Origin: JAABTL01 sp964465355
GTDB taxonomy: Bacteria; Deinococcota; Deinococci; Deinococcales; Trueperaceae
Assembly: GCA_964465355.1 (NCBI GenBank)
Contig: CAYXJZ010000003.1
Location: forward strand, 21,756 to 85,755
Reading direction: 5' to 3'
Length of the DNA stretch: 64,000 nucleotides
The translations under genes and the position numbers were made by a program. Each line of letters starts with the position of its first letter. Position 1 is the stretch's first letter. The notes beneath the pieces are model-generated. The model was not told the origin of the DNA. It did no database searches and saw only the letters and a program-made list of their open reading frames with translations. Below are positions 25,935 to 33,754 of this stretch, piece after piece.

Positions 25935-26947
25935 GCCAGCCTCTGCGCATCGGACTCATCGGCGCAGGCGGCATCGCCAAGGCCCACCGTGACGGCTACC
26001 TGGCCGCTGGCGCGCAGGTGGTGGCGCTGGCCGATCCCCAGGCGGTCACCCTGACCCGGCGTGCGGCCGAGTGGTCGGTGGACCGCAGCTACACCGACTA
26101 CCGCGAGATGCTCGCAGCCGGCGGTCTGGACGCCGTGTCGGTGTGCGCACCGACGGTGGTGCACCATCCCGCCACCTTGGCCGCGGCCGAGGCAGGCCTG
26201 CACGTGCTGTGCGAGAAGCCCATCGCCCTCGACCTCGGCCAGGCCGCCGAGATGATCACCGCTTGCGAGCAGGCAGGCGTGGTGCTGATGATCAACCATC
26301 AGATGCGCTCGCATGGCGCTGCCGTGTGGGCCAAGGAGAAGCTGGCGTCCGGCGTCCTAGGCGAGATCAGCCATCTGCGGCTGCGTCAGGCGCATGACTG
26401 GTCGGGAAGCCGGACGGTGGGTCCCAGCTTCTCCACCTACGCGGTGGCGGGCGGCGGCACCCTGCTGGACAACGGCTGCCACCTCATGGACTTCGCCCGC
26501 TACGTCGGTGGCGATGTGCAGGAGGTCTACGCTCGGCTGGCGCACCGCAAGTTCGACATCGAGGTGGAGGACACGGCCCACGTCTCCATGCGCTTCGCCA
26601 GCGGCGCCATCGGCACGGTGGAGGTGGCCTGGACCGCAACGGGCTGGGAGGAGGGCTGGTGGATCTACGGCAGCGAGGGGGCGCTTGAGTACAGCAACCG
26701 CAGCGGCACGCCGCTGCTGCGCCACAGCTTCCGCAGCTCAGCCGGCACGGCATGGGACCAGCCCGACCTGGCCGAGCTTCGTTTCGGTGGCCTCCCGCCG
26801 CATAGCCGACACGTGCTGGCCTTCGTCGAAGCTGTGCGTGGCGAGCGCGAGGTCGTCTGCACCGGACAGGACGGTCTCGAGGCGGTGCGGCTGGTGCTCA
26901 GCAGCTACCGCAGCGCGGAGCTCGGCCAAGCCGTCCCGGTTCACTAG
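25931..26947 (+). CDS. Gfo/Idh/MocA family oxidoreductase
   Basis: A 338-residue NAD(P)-dependent sugar or polyol dehydrogenase. The N-terminal Rossmann motif is GLIGAGGIAKAH, CEKPIALDL holds the family Lys-Pro, and the C-terminal alpha/beta domain contains GGGTLLDNGCHLMDFARYVGG with the conserved Asp and His. It is coupled to the ThuA gene, a common pairing. The exact substrate cannot be read from the sequence. Confidence 0.88.
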   Translation: MSQPLRIGLIGAGGIAKAHRDGYLAAGAQVVALADPQAVTLTRRAAEWSVDRSYTDYREMLAAGGLDAVSVCAPTVVHHPATLAAAEAGLHVLCEKPIALDLGQAAEMITACEQAGVVLMINHQMRSHGAAVWAKEKLASGVLGEISHLRLRQAHDWSGSRTVGPSFSTYAVAGGGTLLDNGCHLMDFARYVGGDVQEVYARLAHRKFDIEVEDTAHVSMRFASGAIGTVEVAWTATGWEEGWWIYGSEGALEYSNRSGTPLLRHSFRSSAGTAWDQPDLAELRFGGLPPHSRHVLAFVEAVRGEREVVCTGQDGLEAVRLVLSSYRSAELGQAVPVH

Positions 26948-26951
26948 GGAG

Positions 26952-26979
26952 GCCGCCGCGTCGGCTGTCGCGGCGGCCG
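26952..26979. terminator. bidirectional hairpin between Gfo/Idh gene and ispE
   Basis: A perfect 10-bp stem, GGCCGCCGCG and CGCGGCGGCC, with an 8-base loop between two converging genes. It lacks a T-run on either strand. Confidence 0.5.
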
Positions 26980-27014
26980 ATGACGAGGTCGGCCACCGGG
27001 GGACCCTTCATCGC

Positions 27015-27920
27015 TCAGATGCCCGCCCGCACCACCCTCAGCCACCAGCCAGGACGTGCCGCACGCAGGCGGTCCGCCAGCGCCTGCGCCTGATCACGGT
27101 CGGTCGCCAGCGCGAAGCAGGTCGATCCCGAACCGCTCATGGCCGAAGGACCGGCTCCGTGCTCCTGCAGCAGCGCCAAGGCCTCGCCCACCTTGGGGAC
27201 GTGGCCGACCACCCCAGGCTGCAGGGCGTTGAGCTGACCAGGCCACGGCCGCTCCCCTCGCAGCGCCGCCATCACCTCCGGCACGGAGGCGGCGTCCACT
27301 GGTCGGACGGACCACCAGCCGTAGGCGTCGGCGGCGGCGACGGGCACCCGCGGCGACAGCAGCGTCAACCAGACGGGCGGCAGATCGACCCCATCCAGCT
27401 CCTCACCGCGGCCGCTCACCCGCGCGGCTGGCCGGCCGCTGAGGCAGAAGGGCAGGTCGGAGCCGATCCCCCGCCCCAGCCGTTGCAGGTCGAGCCCGGC
27501 CGGCGCGATCTCCTCGGCCAGGCGCAGGGCGGCGGCGGCATCGGCCGAGCCGCCGCCGAGGCCAGCACCCCATGGCAGGCGCTTGCGCAGCGTCAGCCGC
27601 AGCGGCGGCAAGCTCACACCGACGGCGGCCGCCGCCGCTCGGTAGGCAGACATGGCACGCAACACCAGGTTCGTCGGCCCCAGGTCCAGTGTCTCGCCGT
27701 CCAGCAGCGGGTCACCCCCAGGCAGCCGGTCCAGTCGGTCCGGTTCAGGCTGTGCTGCATCGCCGAGCGGGTCCGCGCTCAGCTCGTCGGCCAGGTCCAA
27801 GCGCAGGAAGAGCGAGTCGATGGCGTGGTAGCCATCGGGACGGCGGCCCAACACACGCAGGCCGAGGTTGAGCTTGGCAGGCGCATCCCGCGTCCACCTC
27901 GGCGGTTGGGCCAGGCTCAT
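27015..27920 (-). CDS. ispE: 4-diphosphocytidyl-2-C-methyl-D-erythritol kinase
   Basis: GHMP kinase of the MEP isoprenoid pathway, 301 aa. The substrate motif AKLNLGLRVLGRRPDGYHAIDSL spans about residues 14-36 and the ATP-binding PWGAGLGGGSADAAA lies near 115-130. The C-terminal motif MSGSGSTCFAL is present. The ATG overlaps the ispD stop (ATGA), so MEP steps 2 and 3 are coupled with ubiX in one operon. Confidence 0.95.
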   Translation of the reverse strand: MSLAQPPRWTRDAPAKLNLGLRVLGRRPDGYHAIDSLFLRLDLADELSADPLGDAAQPEPDRLDRLPGGDPLLDGETLDLGPTNLVLRAMSAYRAAAAAVGVSLPPLRLTLRKRLPWGAGLGGGSADAAAALRLAEEIAPAGLDLQRLGRGIGSDLPFCLSGRPAARVSGRGEELDGVDLPPVWLTLLSPRVPVAAADAYGWWSVRPVDAASVPEVMAALRGERPWPGQLNALQPGVVGHVPKVGEALALLQEHGAGPSAMSGSGSTCFALATDRDQAQALADRLRAARPGWWLRVVRAGI

Positions 27921-28630
27921 CCGGTAGGCCCATGCGGCGTCGGCCCGGACCCCTGGTCTGCGCCGGGACCGGCCATGGCCTCGGCCAAGACCAGGTCATG
28001 AGCGGTGGTGACCTTGAGCAGGTGGGAGCCGCCCTCCACCCAGGCCACGCCGAAGCCGAGCCGCCGTACGAGGCCGGCATCGTCGGTGGCCAGCCAGCCA
28101 GTTGAACCGGCGGCGGCGTGGGCGGCCGACAGCAGCTCGCGCCGGAAGGCCTGAGGGGTCTGCACCGCGCGCAGCATGGTGCGGTCCACCGGCTCGTCGT
28201 CCTGCACGCGCACGAGGGTGTCGGTCACGGCCATGCTGGCGCTGGCTGCACCACGCTCCCGCGCAGCAGCCACCACCGACCGCAGCGTGCGGAGGTCGAG
28301 GAAGGGCCTGGCGGCGTCATGCACCACCACCCAATCGGCCTCGGTGGCTTCCAGCAGCGCCGTGACGGTGGCCTGGCGACTGCCGCGTCCCTCGATGAGC
28401 CGCACATCGACATGGGGCGGCAGATGCAACTCGGTCAGCAGTCTCCTGGCGCGCTCCACCGTCCCGCTGGGCAAGGCCACGACCAGCTCCTCGACCTCCT
28501 GCGCCAAGGCCATGGCCGACCAGGCCAGCAAGCTGCGACCGGCCACCTCGACGAAGGCCTTCGGTCCGAGGCCCAGCCTCTGGCCCTCGCCGGCCGCCGG
28601 CAGAAGACCCGCCAGTCGCTCAGTCATCAT
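27917..28630 (-). CDS. ispD: 2-C-methyl-D-erythritol 4-phosphate cytidylyltransferase
   Basis: Makes CDP-ME from CTP and MEP. About 237 aa from the double ATG at 28630/28627, preceded by GGAAGG. Motifs are LLPAAGEGQRLGLGPKAF (nucleotide-binding, with a less usual spacing), ALPSG, and VVVHDAARPFLDLRTL. It overlaps the ubiX 3' end by about 11 bp. Confidence 0.92.
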   Translation of the reverse strand: MMTERLAGLLPAAGEGQRLGLGPKAFVEVAGRSLLAWSAMALAQEVEELVVALPSGTVERARRLLTELHLPPHVDVRLIEGRGSRQATVTALLEATEADWVVVHDAARPFLDLRTLRSVVAAARERGAASASMAVTDTLVRVQDDEPVDRTMLRAVQTPQAFRRELLSAAHAAAGSTGWLATDDAGLVRRLGFGVAWVEGGSHLLKVTTAHDLVLAEAMAGPGADQGSGPTPHGPTG

Positions 28631-29195
28631 CCTTCCAGCGTCGGCCGTGACGATGCTCCAAGCCCAGGAGGTCGAGCGCGCGGGCGGTGATGCCATGCAC
28701 CAGGTCATCCACGCTCTCCGGCCGATGGTAGAAGCCCGGTGAGGCTGGCAGGATGACGGCGCCGGCGTCGTGGGCGGCCAGCATGTTCTGCAGCATGGGG
28801 CGCGGGTAAGGTGCTTCGCGGACGAGCAGCAACAGGGGACGCCGCTCTTTCAGGCTGACGTGGGCGGCGCGCGAGACAAGGTTGTCGGCCAGGCCGAGCG
28901 CCACCTTCGCCAAGGTGCCGGCCGAGCACGGCGCGATGACCATGCCGTGGGCGCGGAAGCTGCCTGAGCTGATGGGGGCCGCCAGGTCGCTGTCCTTGTG
29001 CACCACATGGGCCATGGCTTCGAGCTGCTTGAGGCTCAGGTCCGACTCGCTCGGCAGGACCAGCTTGGCCCCAGCGGTGATCACCAGGTGCGTCTCGACC
29101 CCGGGTAGGACCGACAGCGCCTGCAACAGGTCGACGGCGTAGATCATCCCCGAGCCCCCGCTCACCGCCACCACCACGCGCCTCGCCGCAGCCAT
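28620..29195 (-). CDS. ubiX: UbiX family flavin prenyltransferase
   Basis: Forms prenylated FMN, the cofactor of UbiD-type decarboxylases, from FMN and dimethylallyl phosphate. It has 191 residues, with the N-terminal VVVAVSGGSGMIYA, the phosphate-binding ISSGSF block, MVIAPCSAGTLAKVALG, and the C-terminal LVREAPYPRPMLQNM. Co-transcription with ispD/ispE fits the need for a prenyl donor. It begins at ATG 29195 behind a leaderless-type TAGCCT box. Confidence 0.92.
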   Translation of the reverse strand: MAAARRVVVAVSGGSGMIYAVDLLQALSVLPGVETHLVITAGAKLVLPSESDLSLKQLEAMAHVVHKDSDLAAPISSGSFRAHGMVIAPCSAGTLAKVALGLADNLVSRAAHVSLKERRPLLLLVREAPYPRPMLQNMLAAHDAGAVILPASPGFYHRPESVDDLVHGITARALDLLGLEHRHGRRWKDDD

Positions 29196-29201
29196 GCTTC
29201 A

Positions 29202-29207
29202 AGGCTA
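29202..29207 (-). promoter_or_regulatory. -10 element of the ubiX-ispD-ispE operon
   Basis: TAGCCT on the minus strand, six bases before ATG 29195. The inverted repeat at 29211-29268 lies immediately upstream, where a -35 would be. Confidence 0.5.
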
Positions 29208-29210
29208 CAA

Positions 29211-29268
29211 CCCCACGACGACCACGTGGGCCCACGAGACCGTGTGGGTCCACGCGGCCGTCGTGGGG
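29211..29268. repeat. 58-bp palindromic element between ubiX and the DUF309 gene
   Basis: Outer arms CCCCACGACG (29211-29220) and CGTCGTGGGG (29259-29268) are perfectly inverted. Inside are two similar palindromes, around GTGGGCCCAC and GTGGGTCCAC, repeated with a spacing of about 18 bp. The element sits in the shared control region of two divergent genes and could be an operator with two sites or a cruciform. Confidence 0.6.
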
Positions 29269-29316
29269 CGCCACGCCCGGCCGCATGCCACCGACACGCG
29301 CAGCGGCAGCAGCAGC

Positions 29317-29322
29317 TAAGGT
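29317..29322 (+). promoter_or_regulatory. -10 element of the DUF309 gene
   Basis: TAAGGT six bases before ATG 29329; no ribosome-binding site between. Confidence 0.45.
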
Positions 29323-29328
29323 GGATGG

Positions 29329-29676
29329 ATGGACCAGCGAGCCAAGGAGCAGGCCTGGGACGAGGCGATCGCCTTGTTCGAGGATGGTCGCTACTGGGAC
29401 GCCCACGAGGTCCTCGAAGGGCCTTGGATGGCCTCAGACGGTGGCGAGAAGACGCTGGCCGCCGGCGTGATCCTGCTATGCGCCGCCATGCACAAGGCCC
29501 TGGTCATGGGCTCGGATCGGGGCGGCAGACGCAACTACGCCAAGGCGCTGAGGCACCTGGCGCTGTTGCCCGACCACTACGGTGGCGTGGACGTGCGTGA
29601 ACTCGAAGCGCGTGTGCATGCCAGCTTGCGGCGCCGCTTGGCGGCGCCGCGTTGGCCACACGTGCTAGAGCCTTAG
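29329..29676 (+). CDS. DUF309 family protein
   Basis: A 115-residue helical protein with the family motif ALFEDGRYWDAHEVLE (about 16-31) followed by the EGPWM and AAGVILLCAAMHKAL helices. The function of DUF309 is not established. Its TAG stop and the TAA of the converging E2-like gene share bases in the tetranucleotide TTAG at 29673-29676. Confidence 0.82.
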   Translation: MDQRAKEQAWDEAIALFEDGRYWDAHEVLEGPWMASDGGEKTLAAGVILLCAAMHKALVMGSDRGGRRNYAKALRHLALLPDHYGGVDVRELEARVHASLRRRLAAPRWPHVLEP

Positions 29677-31058
29677 AGCAGAAGGCGGATCGGCTTGCCC
29701 AGCAGCTCGGCCACCGGGGCGAGGGCGTCGACCAAGGACGAAGGCACATCGTCACCCGAGAGGCTGAGCCAGGCCTGGTCTCCACTGCTCCGGCCGAGCG
29801 CGAGGAGCGGCGCGTCCAGATGCAGCACGGCCTCGTCGACGTCGAGGCGCGCGAGGTCGGTCACCACCAGGCTGGCGGCCTCGCCGTCATCGTCCGCGGC
29901 CACACTGCCTTCGATGGACCCACGCAGGCCGCCATCCGCGGGTAGCGTGCGCCGCTCGGCGCCAGCCGACCCCTGCCAGGACCACGACTCCAAGGCGCCT
30001 TCGACCATGCCGGCCAACCGCACCGCCCTGGCGAGGAGGGCCACCGTGGCCACCTCGCTCGACACACCGAGCACCGCGGCCACCTCGGCAGCAGCGGCAC
30101 GCAATGGGCGATCGTCCAAGCGCCTGCGCCACAGCTGCCCGTGGCGGACCAAGGCCATCTCGGTGGCCAGGGCCACAGCTGCCACGTGCGAGCTTGGCGT
30201 AGGCGCGGCAGGCGCCTCCTCCACCACGGCAGATCGTTCAACGTAGGCCGAGAGCTCGTCGACGTCCAGGTCAAGGGGATCGGCCGGAGCATCGAGGTTC
30301 TGAACCGACAGCTCGTCGTCACTCAGACCGTCGAACACCGGCGGCGGGGCGCCGGCGAGGTCATCGCCACCGACGTCGGCGGAGAACAGCTCGGGCAGGC
30401 CGTCGTCCGCGCCATCCAAGGAGAAGGCAGGAGCTTCGTCGACCTGCCCTCGCGCCACAGGCGTCAGGTCGGCCATGTCCTCGGCCTGGAAGGAGATGGG
30501 GTCGACCACGTCGTCGACCAAGAGGAGGTCGTCCTCGTCCCCGCTGGCGACGAAGGTCGCTTCGGCCGCGGCACCGAAACCGTCGGTCCCGTCCTCGGCC
30601 AGCAGCAGGTCATCGTCGGCGGTGGCGACGGGCGCCGACGCTGCTGGCTCATCGGCAGAGATGTCGAAGAAGACGTCGGCGGCGGCCTCGACCTCGTCGA
30701 CCCCGCCGTCCACCCCACCGACCGCGGCATCGGCCGCGATCAGGGGTTCATCATCGGCAGGCGGATCATCGAGCAGGAAGAGGTCGTCGTCATCACCCTG
30801 CTCGTCGGCCTGCGCTGCGGCGGACTGCCCACCACGGTAGGCGGCCACGTCCTCCTCCGGCCAAGCCTGCATGCCGTCCGGCAAGGGCTCAGGCGTTGGG
30901 TCGAGGGCCTCTTCGCCGGCCATCACCCTGGCCAGGAACTCGAGCACGTCGCGCTCGACCACACGGCCGCCCTCGCCGCTGCCTCGCAGACGACGCCAAT
31001 CGACGTTGTTCTCCTCCGCAAGACGTCGTGCGAGCGGCGCGATGTCGGTTTCGTTCAC
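29673..31058 (-). CDS. acidic E3-binding-domain protein with degenerate E2-like C-terminus
   Basis: 461 aa. Residues 5-42 match the peripheral subunit (E3)-binding domain of 2-oxoacid dehydrogenase E2 chains: IAPLARRLAEENNVDWRRL then GSGEGGRVVERDVLEFLA. About 60-275 is a very acidic linker with repeated DDLLL-type motifs. The last 150 residues recall an E2 acyltransferase core, with a VVTDLARLDVDEAVLHL segment where E2 has a TxSNLG strand and a final LSLSGDDV-SSLVDAL where E2 has DHRxxDG, so the catalytic His-Asp are missing. No lipoyl domain is present. GTG 31058 has GGGAGGAGG upstream. The role may be structural or a decoy. Confidence 0.7.
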   Translation of the reverse strand: MNETDIAPLARRLAEENNVDWRRLRGSGEGGRVVERDVLEFLARVMAGEEALDPTPEPLPDGMQAWPEEDVAAYRGGQSAAAQADEQGDDDDLFLLDDPPADDEPLIAADAAVGGVDGGVDEVEAAADVFFDISADEPAASAPVATADDDLLLAEDGTDGFGAAAEATFVASGDEDDLLLVDDVVDPISFQAEDMADLTPVARGQVDEAPAFSLDGADDGLPELFSADVGGDDLAGAPPPVFDGLSDDELSVQNLDAPADPLDLDVDELSAYVERSAVVEEAPAAPTPSSHVAAVALATEMALVRHGQLWRRRLDDRPLRAAAAEVAAVLGVSSEVATVALLARAVRLAGMVEGALESWSWQGSAGAERRTLPADGGLRGSIEGSVAADDDGEAASLVVTDLARLDVDEAVLHLDAPLLALGRSSGDQAWLSLSGDDVPSSLVDALAPVAELLGKPIRLLL

Positions 31059-31112
31059 GCGTCCTCCTCCCGCCAGGTCGCATGGAGCGACGCCGCGTAG
31101 GGTGTTCGCGCG

Positions 31113-31118
31113 ATTGTA
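31113..31118 (-). promoter_or_regulatory. -10 element of the E3-binding-domain gene
   Basis: TACAAT on the minus strand, about 55 bases before GTG 31058. Just upstream lies a palindrome CCGAAGCTTCGG (about 31124-31135) and an overlapping stem GCTTCG/CGAAGC, which could act as an operator or as terminator of the upstream PASTA gene. Confidence 0.4.
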
Positions 31119-31163
31119 CGTGTTCCGAAGCTTCGGCGTACGCGAAGCAGCTCACGCAGCCGA

Positions 31164-32480
31164 TCAGGGCCGCCAGGCCTGGAAGAAGCTGCCGTTGATG
31201 TAGGTCTGCAACAAAGGTTCGTCGCCCACGATGCGTACAGGCATCTCCACCGACTCGCCAGCGGCCTGCTGCCGGTCGAAGACGGTGCGCTCGCCCTCTG
31301 CGTCGGCCACCACCACCGTGAGGCGGTACGGCTCGCGCAGGAGGCTGGCCACGCCGACGTTGGCAGGATCGAAACGGAAGGGGATGACACGACTGCCGTC
31401 CTCCTGCAGGGCGGTGGTGCCCGGCGCTGGCACGGCGTCGGCTTCCGTGTCATCGTCGTCGATCGTAGGGCCAGGATCGCGGCCGGGATCGCCGAAGACC
31501 AGTGGATCGGAGGGCTGGTTCGGGCCGGGATCGCGGTCGGGCAAGCCGAACCAACCGAGGTCGAGGGGATCGGCACCACCGTTGATGGTCAAGGCAACGG
31601 GCGAGCCGACCAAGGTGTAGCCCTGCGGCAGCACCTCCACCACACCTTCCGGCAGGTTGGGGTCCTGCACCCGGCGGATGGCCCCGACCATGAGCTGGGC
31701 CCCACGCAGGCTGAGCTGCGCCTGCCACAATGGCTGACCGTGCAGATCGGGCACCGCCACCACCTGGGCGCCCTCAAGCGAGTACATCAGGGTGACGGGC
31801 GTGGAGGGTGAGACCTGGCTGCCTGCTGCGGGCCGCTGGCCGGTGACGGTGCCCGGGCGATCGAAGCTGAGATCGGCGGCAAGGCGCTCCACCTGACGTA
31901 CGCCAAGGGCCTCGAGCGCTGCCACCGCCTGATCGAGTGGCTGTCCGCTGAGGTCGGGCAGGGTCAGGGGCACGTCCACCAGGCCGCGGCTGACCACCAG
32001 TTCCACGCCCTGGCCGATCGGCAAGGCGGTGCCTGAAGCCGGCTCCTGCCTCACCACGCTGCCGAGGGGCCGATCGGAGGGCTGGTAGAGCACCCTGTCG
32101 ATGACCACACCGACGCCCCCGGCGCGGCTGATGGCCTCGGTCTCGCTCAGGCCGACCAGCGCCGGCGCCACCCGCACCTCGCTGAGGGCGTTGACCCCGA
32201 GGGACACCTGCCTGCCAGGGCGCACCCATTGCCCGGCAGCGGGTGACTGCGACAGCACCTGGTTCGGGGCAGCGTTGGGGTCGACCTCTGGGAAGCCGCG
32301 CGGCTCTAGACCCAGCTCGCGTAGTGCTGCGCTGGCCTGATCCACGTTCATGCCCTTGACGTCAGGCAACCGGACCTCATCGGCATCGAGATAGCTGTAG
32401 CCCACCCAGCCGACCGCGGCCAGCAGCGCGAGGAGCAACAGGCCAAGGGCGACCAGGCGGGTGACCGAGGCGTTCACCAT
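31164..32480 (-). CDS. membrane-anchored PASTA-repeat protein
   Basis: 438 aa. One N-terminal membrane helix (about 7-29) is followed by four PASTA-like domains (about 35-305), each beginning near a V-P-D-L/V-x-G motif, then an Asp/Pro-rich linker and a C-terminal beta-rich domain. PASTA repeats usually bind peptidoglycan fragments in kinases or penicillin-binding proteins; no kinase or transpeptidase is fused here, so it may be a stand-alone cell-wall sensor. The start is ATG 32480, seven bases after TAGCCT, with no Shine-Dalgarno sequence. Confidence 0.82.
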   Translation of the reverse strand: MVNASVTRLVALGLLLLALLAAVGWVGYSYLDADEVRLPDVKGMNVDQASAALRELGLEPRGFPEVDPNAAPNQVLSQSPAAGQWVRPGRQVSLGVNALSEVRVAPALVGLSETEAISRAGGVGVVIDRVLYQPSDRPLGSVVRQEPASGTALPIGQGVELVVSRGLVDVPLTLPDLSGQPLDQAVAALEALGVRQVERLAADLSFDRPGTVTGQRPAAGSQVSPSTPVTLMYSLEGAQVVAVPDLHGQPLWQAQLSLRGAQLMVGAIRRVQDPNLPEGVVEVLPQGYTLVGSPVALTINGGADPLDLGWFGLPDRDPGPNQPSDPLVFGDPGRDPGPTIDDDDTEADAVPAPGTTALQEDGSRVIPFRFDPANVGVASLLREPYRLTVVVADAEGERTVFDRQQAAGESVEMPVRIVGDEPLLQTYINGSFFQAWRP

Positions 32481-32487
32481 CGGGAGG

Positions 32488-32493
32488 AGGCTA
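32488..32493 (-). promoter_or_regulatory. -10 element of the PASTA-protein gene
   Basis: TAGCCT on the minus strand, seven bases before ATG 32480; a leaderless message is expected. Confidence 0.5.
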
Positions 32494-32554
32494 TCACGCG
32501 ACCCTGAGGGGTCCATGCGGTCTGAGGTGGCTGAAGTGGCGCCAGCCGGGTCGG

Positions 32555-32560
32555 TACACT
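32555..32560 (+). promoter_or_regulatory. -10 element of the 207-aa gene
   Basis: TACACT five bases before ATG 32566. It is divergent from the PASTA promoter, about 65 bp away. Confidence 0.45.
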
Positions 32561-32565
32561 CCTGC

Positions 32566-33189
32566 ATGATCCGGGACATCGGCGGTCTACCGGCCTCCTT
32601 CACATCGGCTGCAGCTGAGCAGGACGGGCAGACGGAGCTGTCCTTGTTGCAGCGGGCCGAGCAGCAGGGGGTAGCCGTGGCCCCGATGGCGGTGGTGCCG
32701 GTGTCGGTGGAGGCCGAGTTCTACCGACTCAACGACCTGCCGAGGCGCCTCTTGTCGCTGTTCCATGGCGTGGACCTGCGTGATCCAGACGAGGAGGACC
32801 TGGAAGACCTCGCACCGACCGCCGGCGGCCTCGTGCGTGAGCACGCCTTGCTCGATGAGGTGATCGAGTCCTTCTACGAAGCCATGGTGGGCCTGCCGCA
32901 TGACCTGGAGGTTCGTCGTGTCGGCGCAAGCGGGATCATGGCCAGCCGCGGACGACCCGCCCTGCTGGCCCTCAAGCGCCTCTGGGCAGCTGATTGGACG
33001 GCGGAGGCCTTGGCCATGCGCCTCGGCGCTGGCGGCGGACTCGCTCCAGTGGCGGCGCCTGTGTTGATCCACGGCGCCGCAGCACGACCCGACGAGGCCG
33101 CCTCGGCAGCGGTCAGTCAGGCGCTAGGCCTCCCGCTGAAGGCTTGGACCGATGCTGCTGGTCTGCTGACGCGGCTCTCCCCTGCCTAG
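32566..33189 (+). CDS. hypothetical protein, possibly related to the PEP synthase N-terminal domain
   Basis: A 207-residue soluble protein. The order GVAVAPMAVVP, a helix FYRLNDLPRRLLSLF, then DLEVRRVGASGIMASRGRP and a late VAAPVLIHG strand loosely recalls the nucleotide-binding half of PEP synthase/pyruvate phosphate dikinase, with the catalytic basic residues poorly conserved. The similarity is weak and the function unknown. The start is ATG 32566 behind a leaderless-type promoter. It converges on the UPF0316 gene. Confidence 0.55.
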   Translation: MIRDIGGLPASFTSAAAEQDGQTELSLLQRAEQQGVAVAPMAVVPVSVEAEFYRLNDLPRRLLSLFHGVDLRDPDEEDLEDLAPTAGGLVREHALLDEVIESFYEAMVGLPHDLEVRRVGASGIMASRGRPALLALKRLWAADWTAEALAMRLGAGGGLAPVAAPVLIHGAAARPDEAASAAVSQALGLPLKAWTDAAGLLTRLSPA

Positions 33190-33214
33190 CCGCTGCCGGC
33201 GGTTCGCGGCCGCC

Positions 33215-33754
33215 CTACTTGCGCGGGCGCAGGGCGGGAAGCTGGGCGTCGCGTGCCGGGGTGGTGGACTCGACCGTCACGTAGGCCGCCGGGTTGATGC
33301 GGCGCACCACCTTGAGCGCCTCCGGCACCCGGCGGCGCGGCAGCACCGTGAACAGCACGCGCACGTCGCCGTCGCGTCCCTGGCCATTGACCGAGGTCAC
33401 GAAGTAGCCGGCCTGCCGCAGCGCGCCTTCCAGTGGCGGGGCGTCCACCTTGCTCACCACCCGAAGCAGGCTGTCGCCTGCGGCGATCCAGCGCTCCACC
33501 GACACACCGAGCATGGTGCCTGCCGCGTAGCCGGCGGCGTAGGCCAAGAACTTCACGGGGCTGTCGAGGCTGCCGAGCACCTGGGCGGCCGCGGTCAGCC
33601 AGACGAGGGCCTCGAAGAAGCCGAGCAGGCCGGCCACCGTGCGACGGCCGCGCACCAGGTAGGTGATGCGCAAGGTGCCCAAGGTCACGTCGAGGATGCG
33701 CAAGGAGAAGATGAGCAGCGCGGCCAGCGGCAAGGAGAGCATCTCGGGGTTCAC
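33215..33754 (-). CDS. UPF0316/DUF2179 membrane protein
   Basis: A 179-residue protein: three hydrophobic helices in the first 100 residues (LRILDVTLGTLRITYLVRG motif) and a soluble DUF2179 domain after it, with GYFVTSVNGQGRDG and VLPRRRVPEALKVV. The same layout is found in YebE-type proteins, whose role is unknown. GTG 33754 overlaps the glucokinase stop (GTGA) and has AAGGAGG upstream. It is the last gene of the phosphoesterase-ackA-glk group. Confidence 0.85.
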   Translation of the reverse strand: MNPEMLSLPLAALLIFSLRILDVTLGTLRITYLVRGRRTVAGLLGFFEALVWLTAAAQVLGSLDSPVKFLAYAAGYAAGTMLGVSVERWIAAGDSLLRVVSKVDAPPLEGALRQAGYFVTSVNGQGRDGDVRVLFTVLPRRRVPEALKVVRRINPAAYVTVESTTPARDAQLPALRPRK

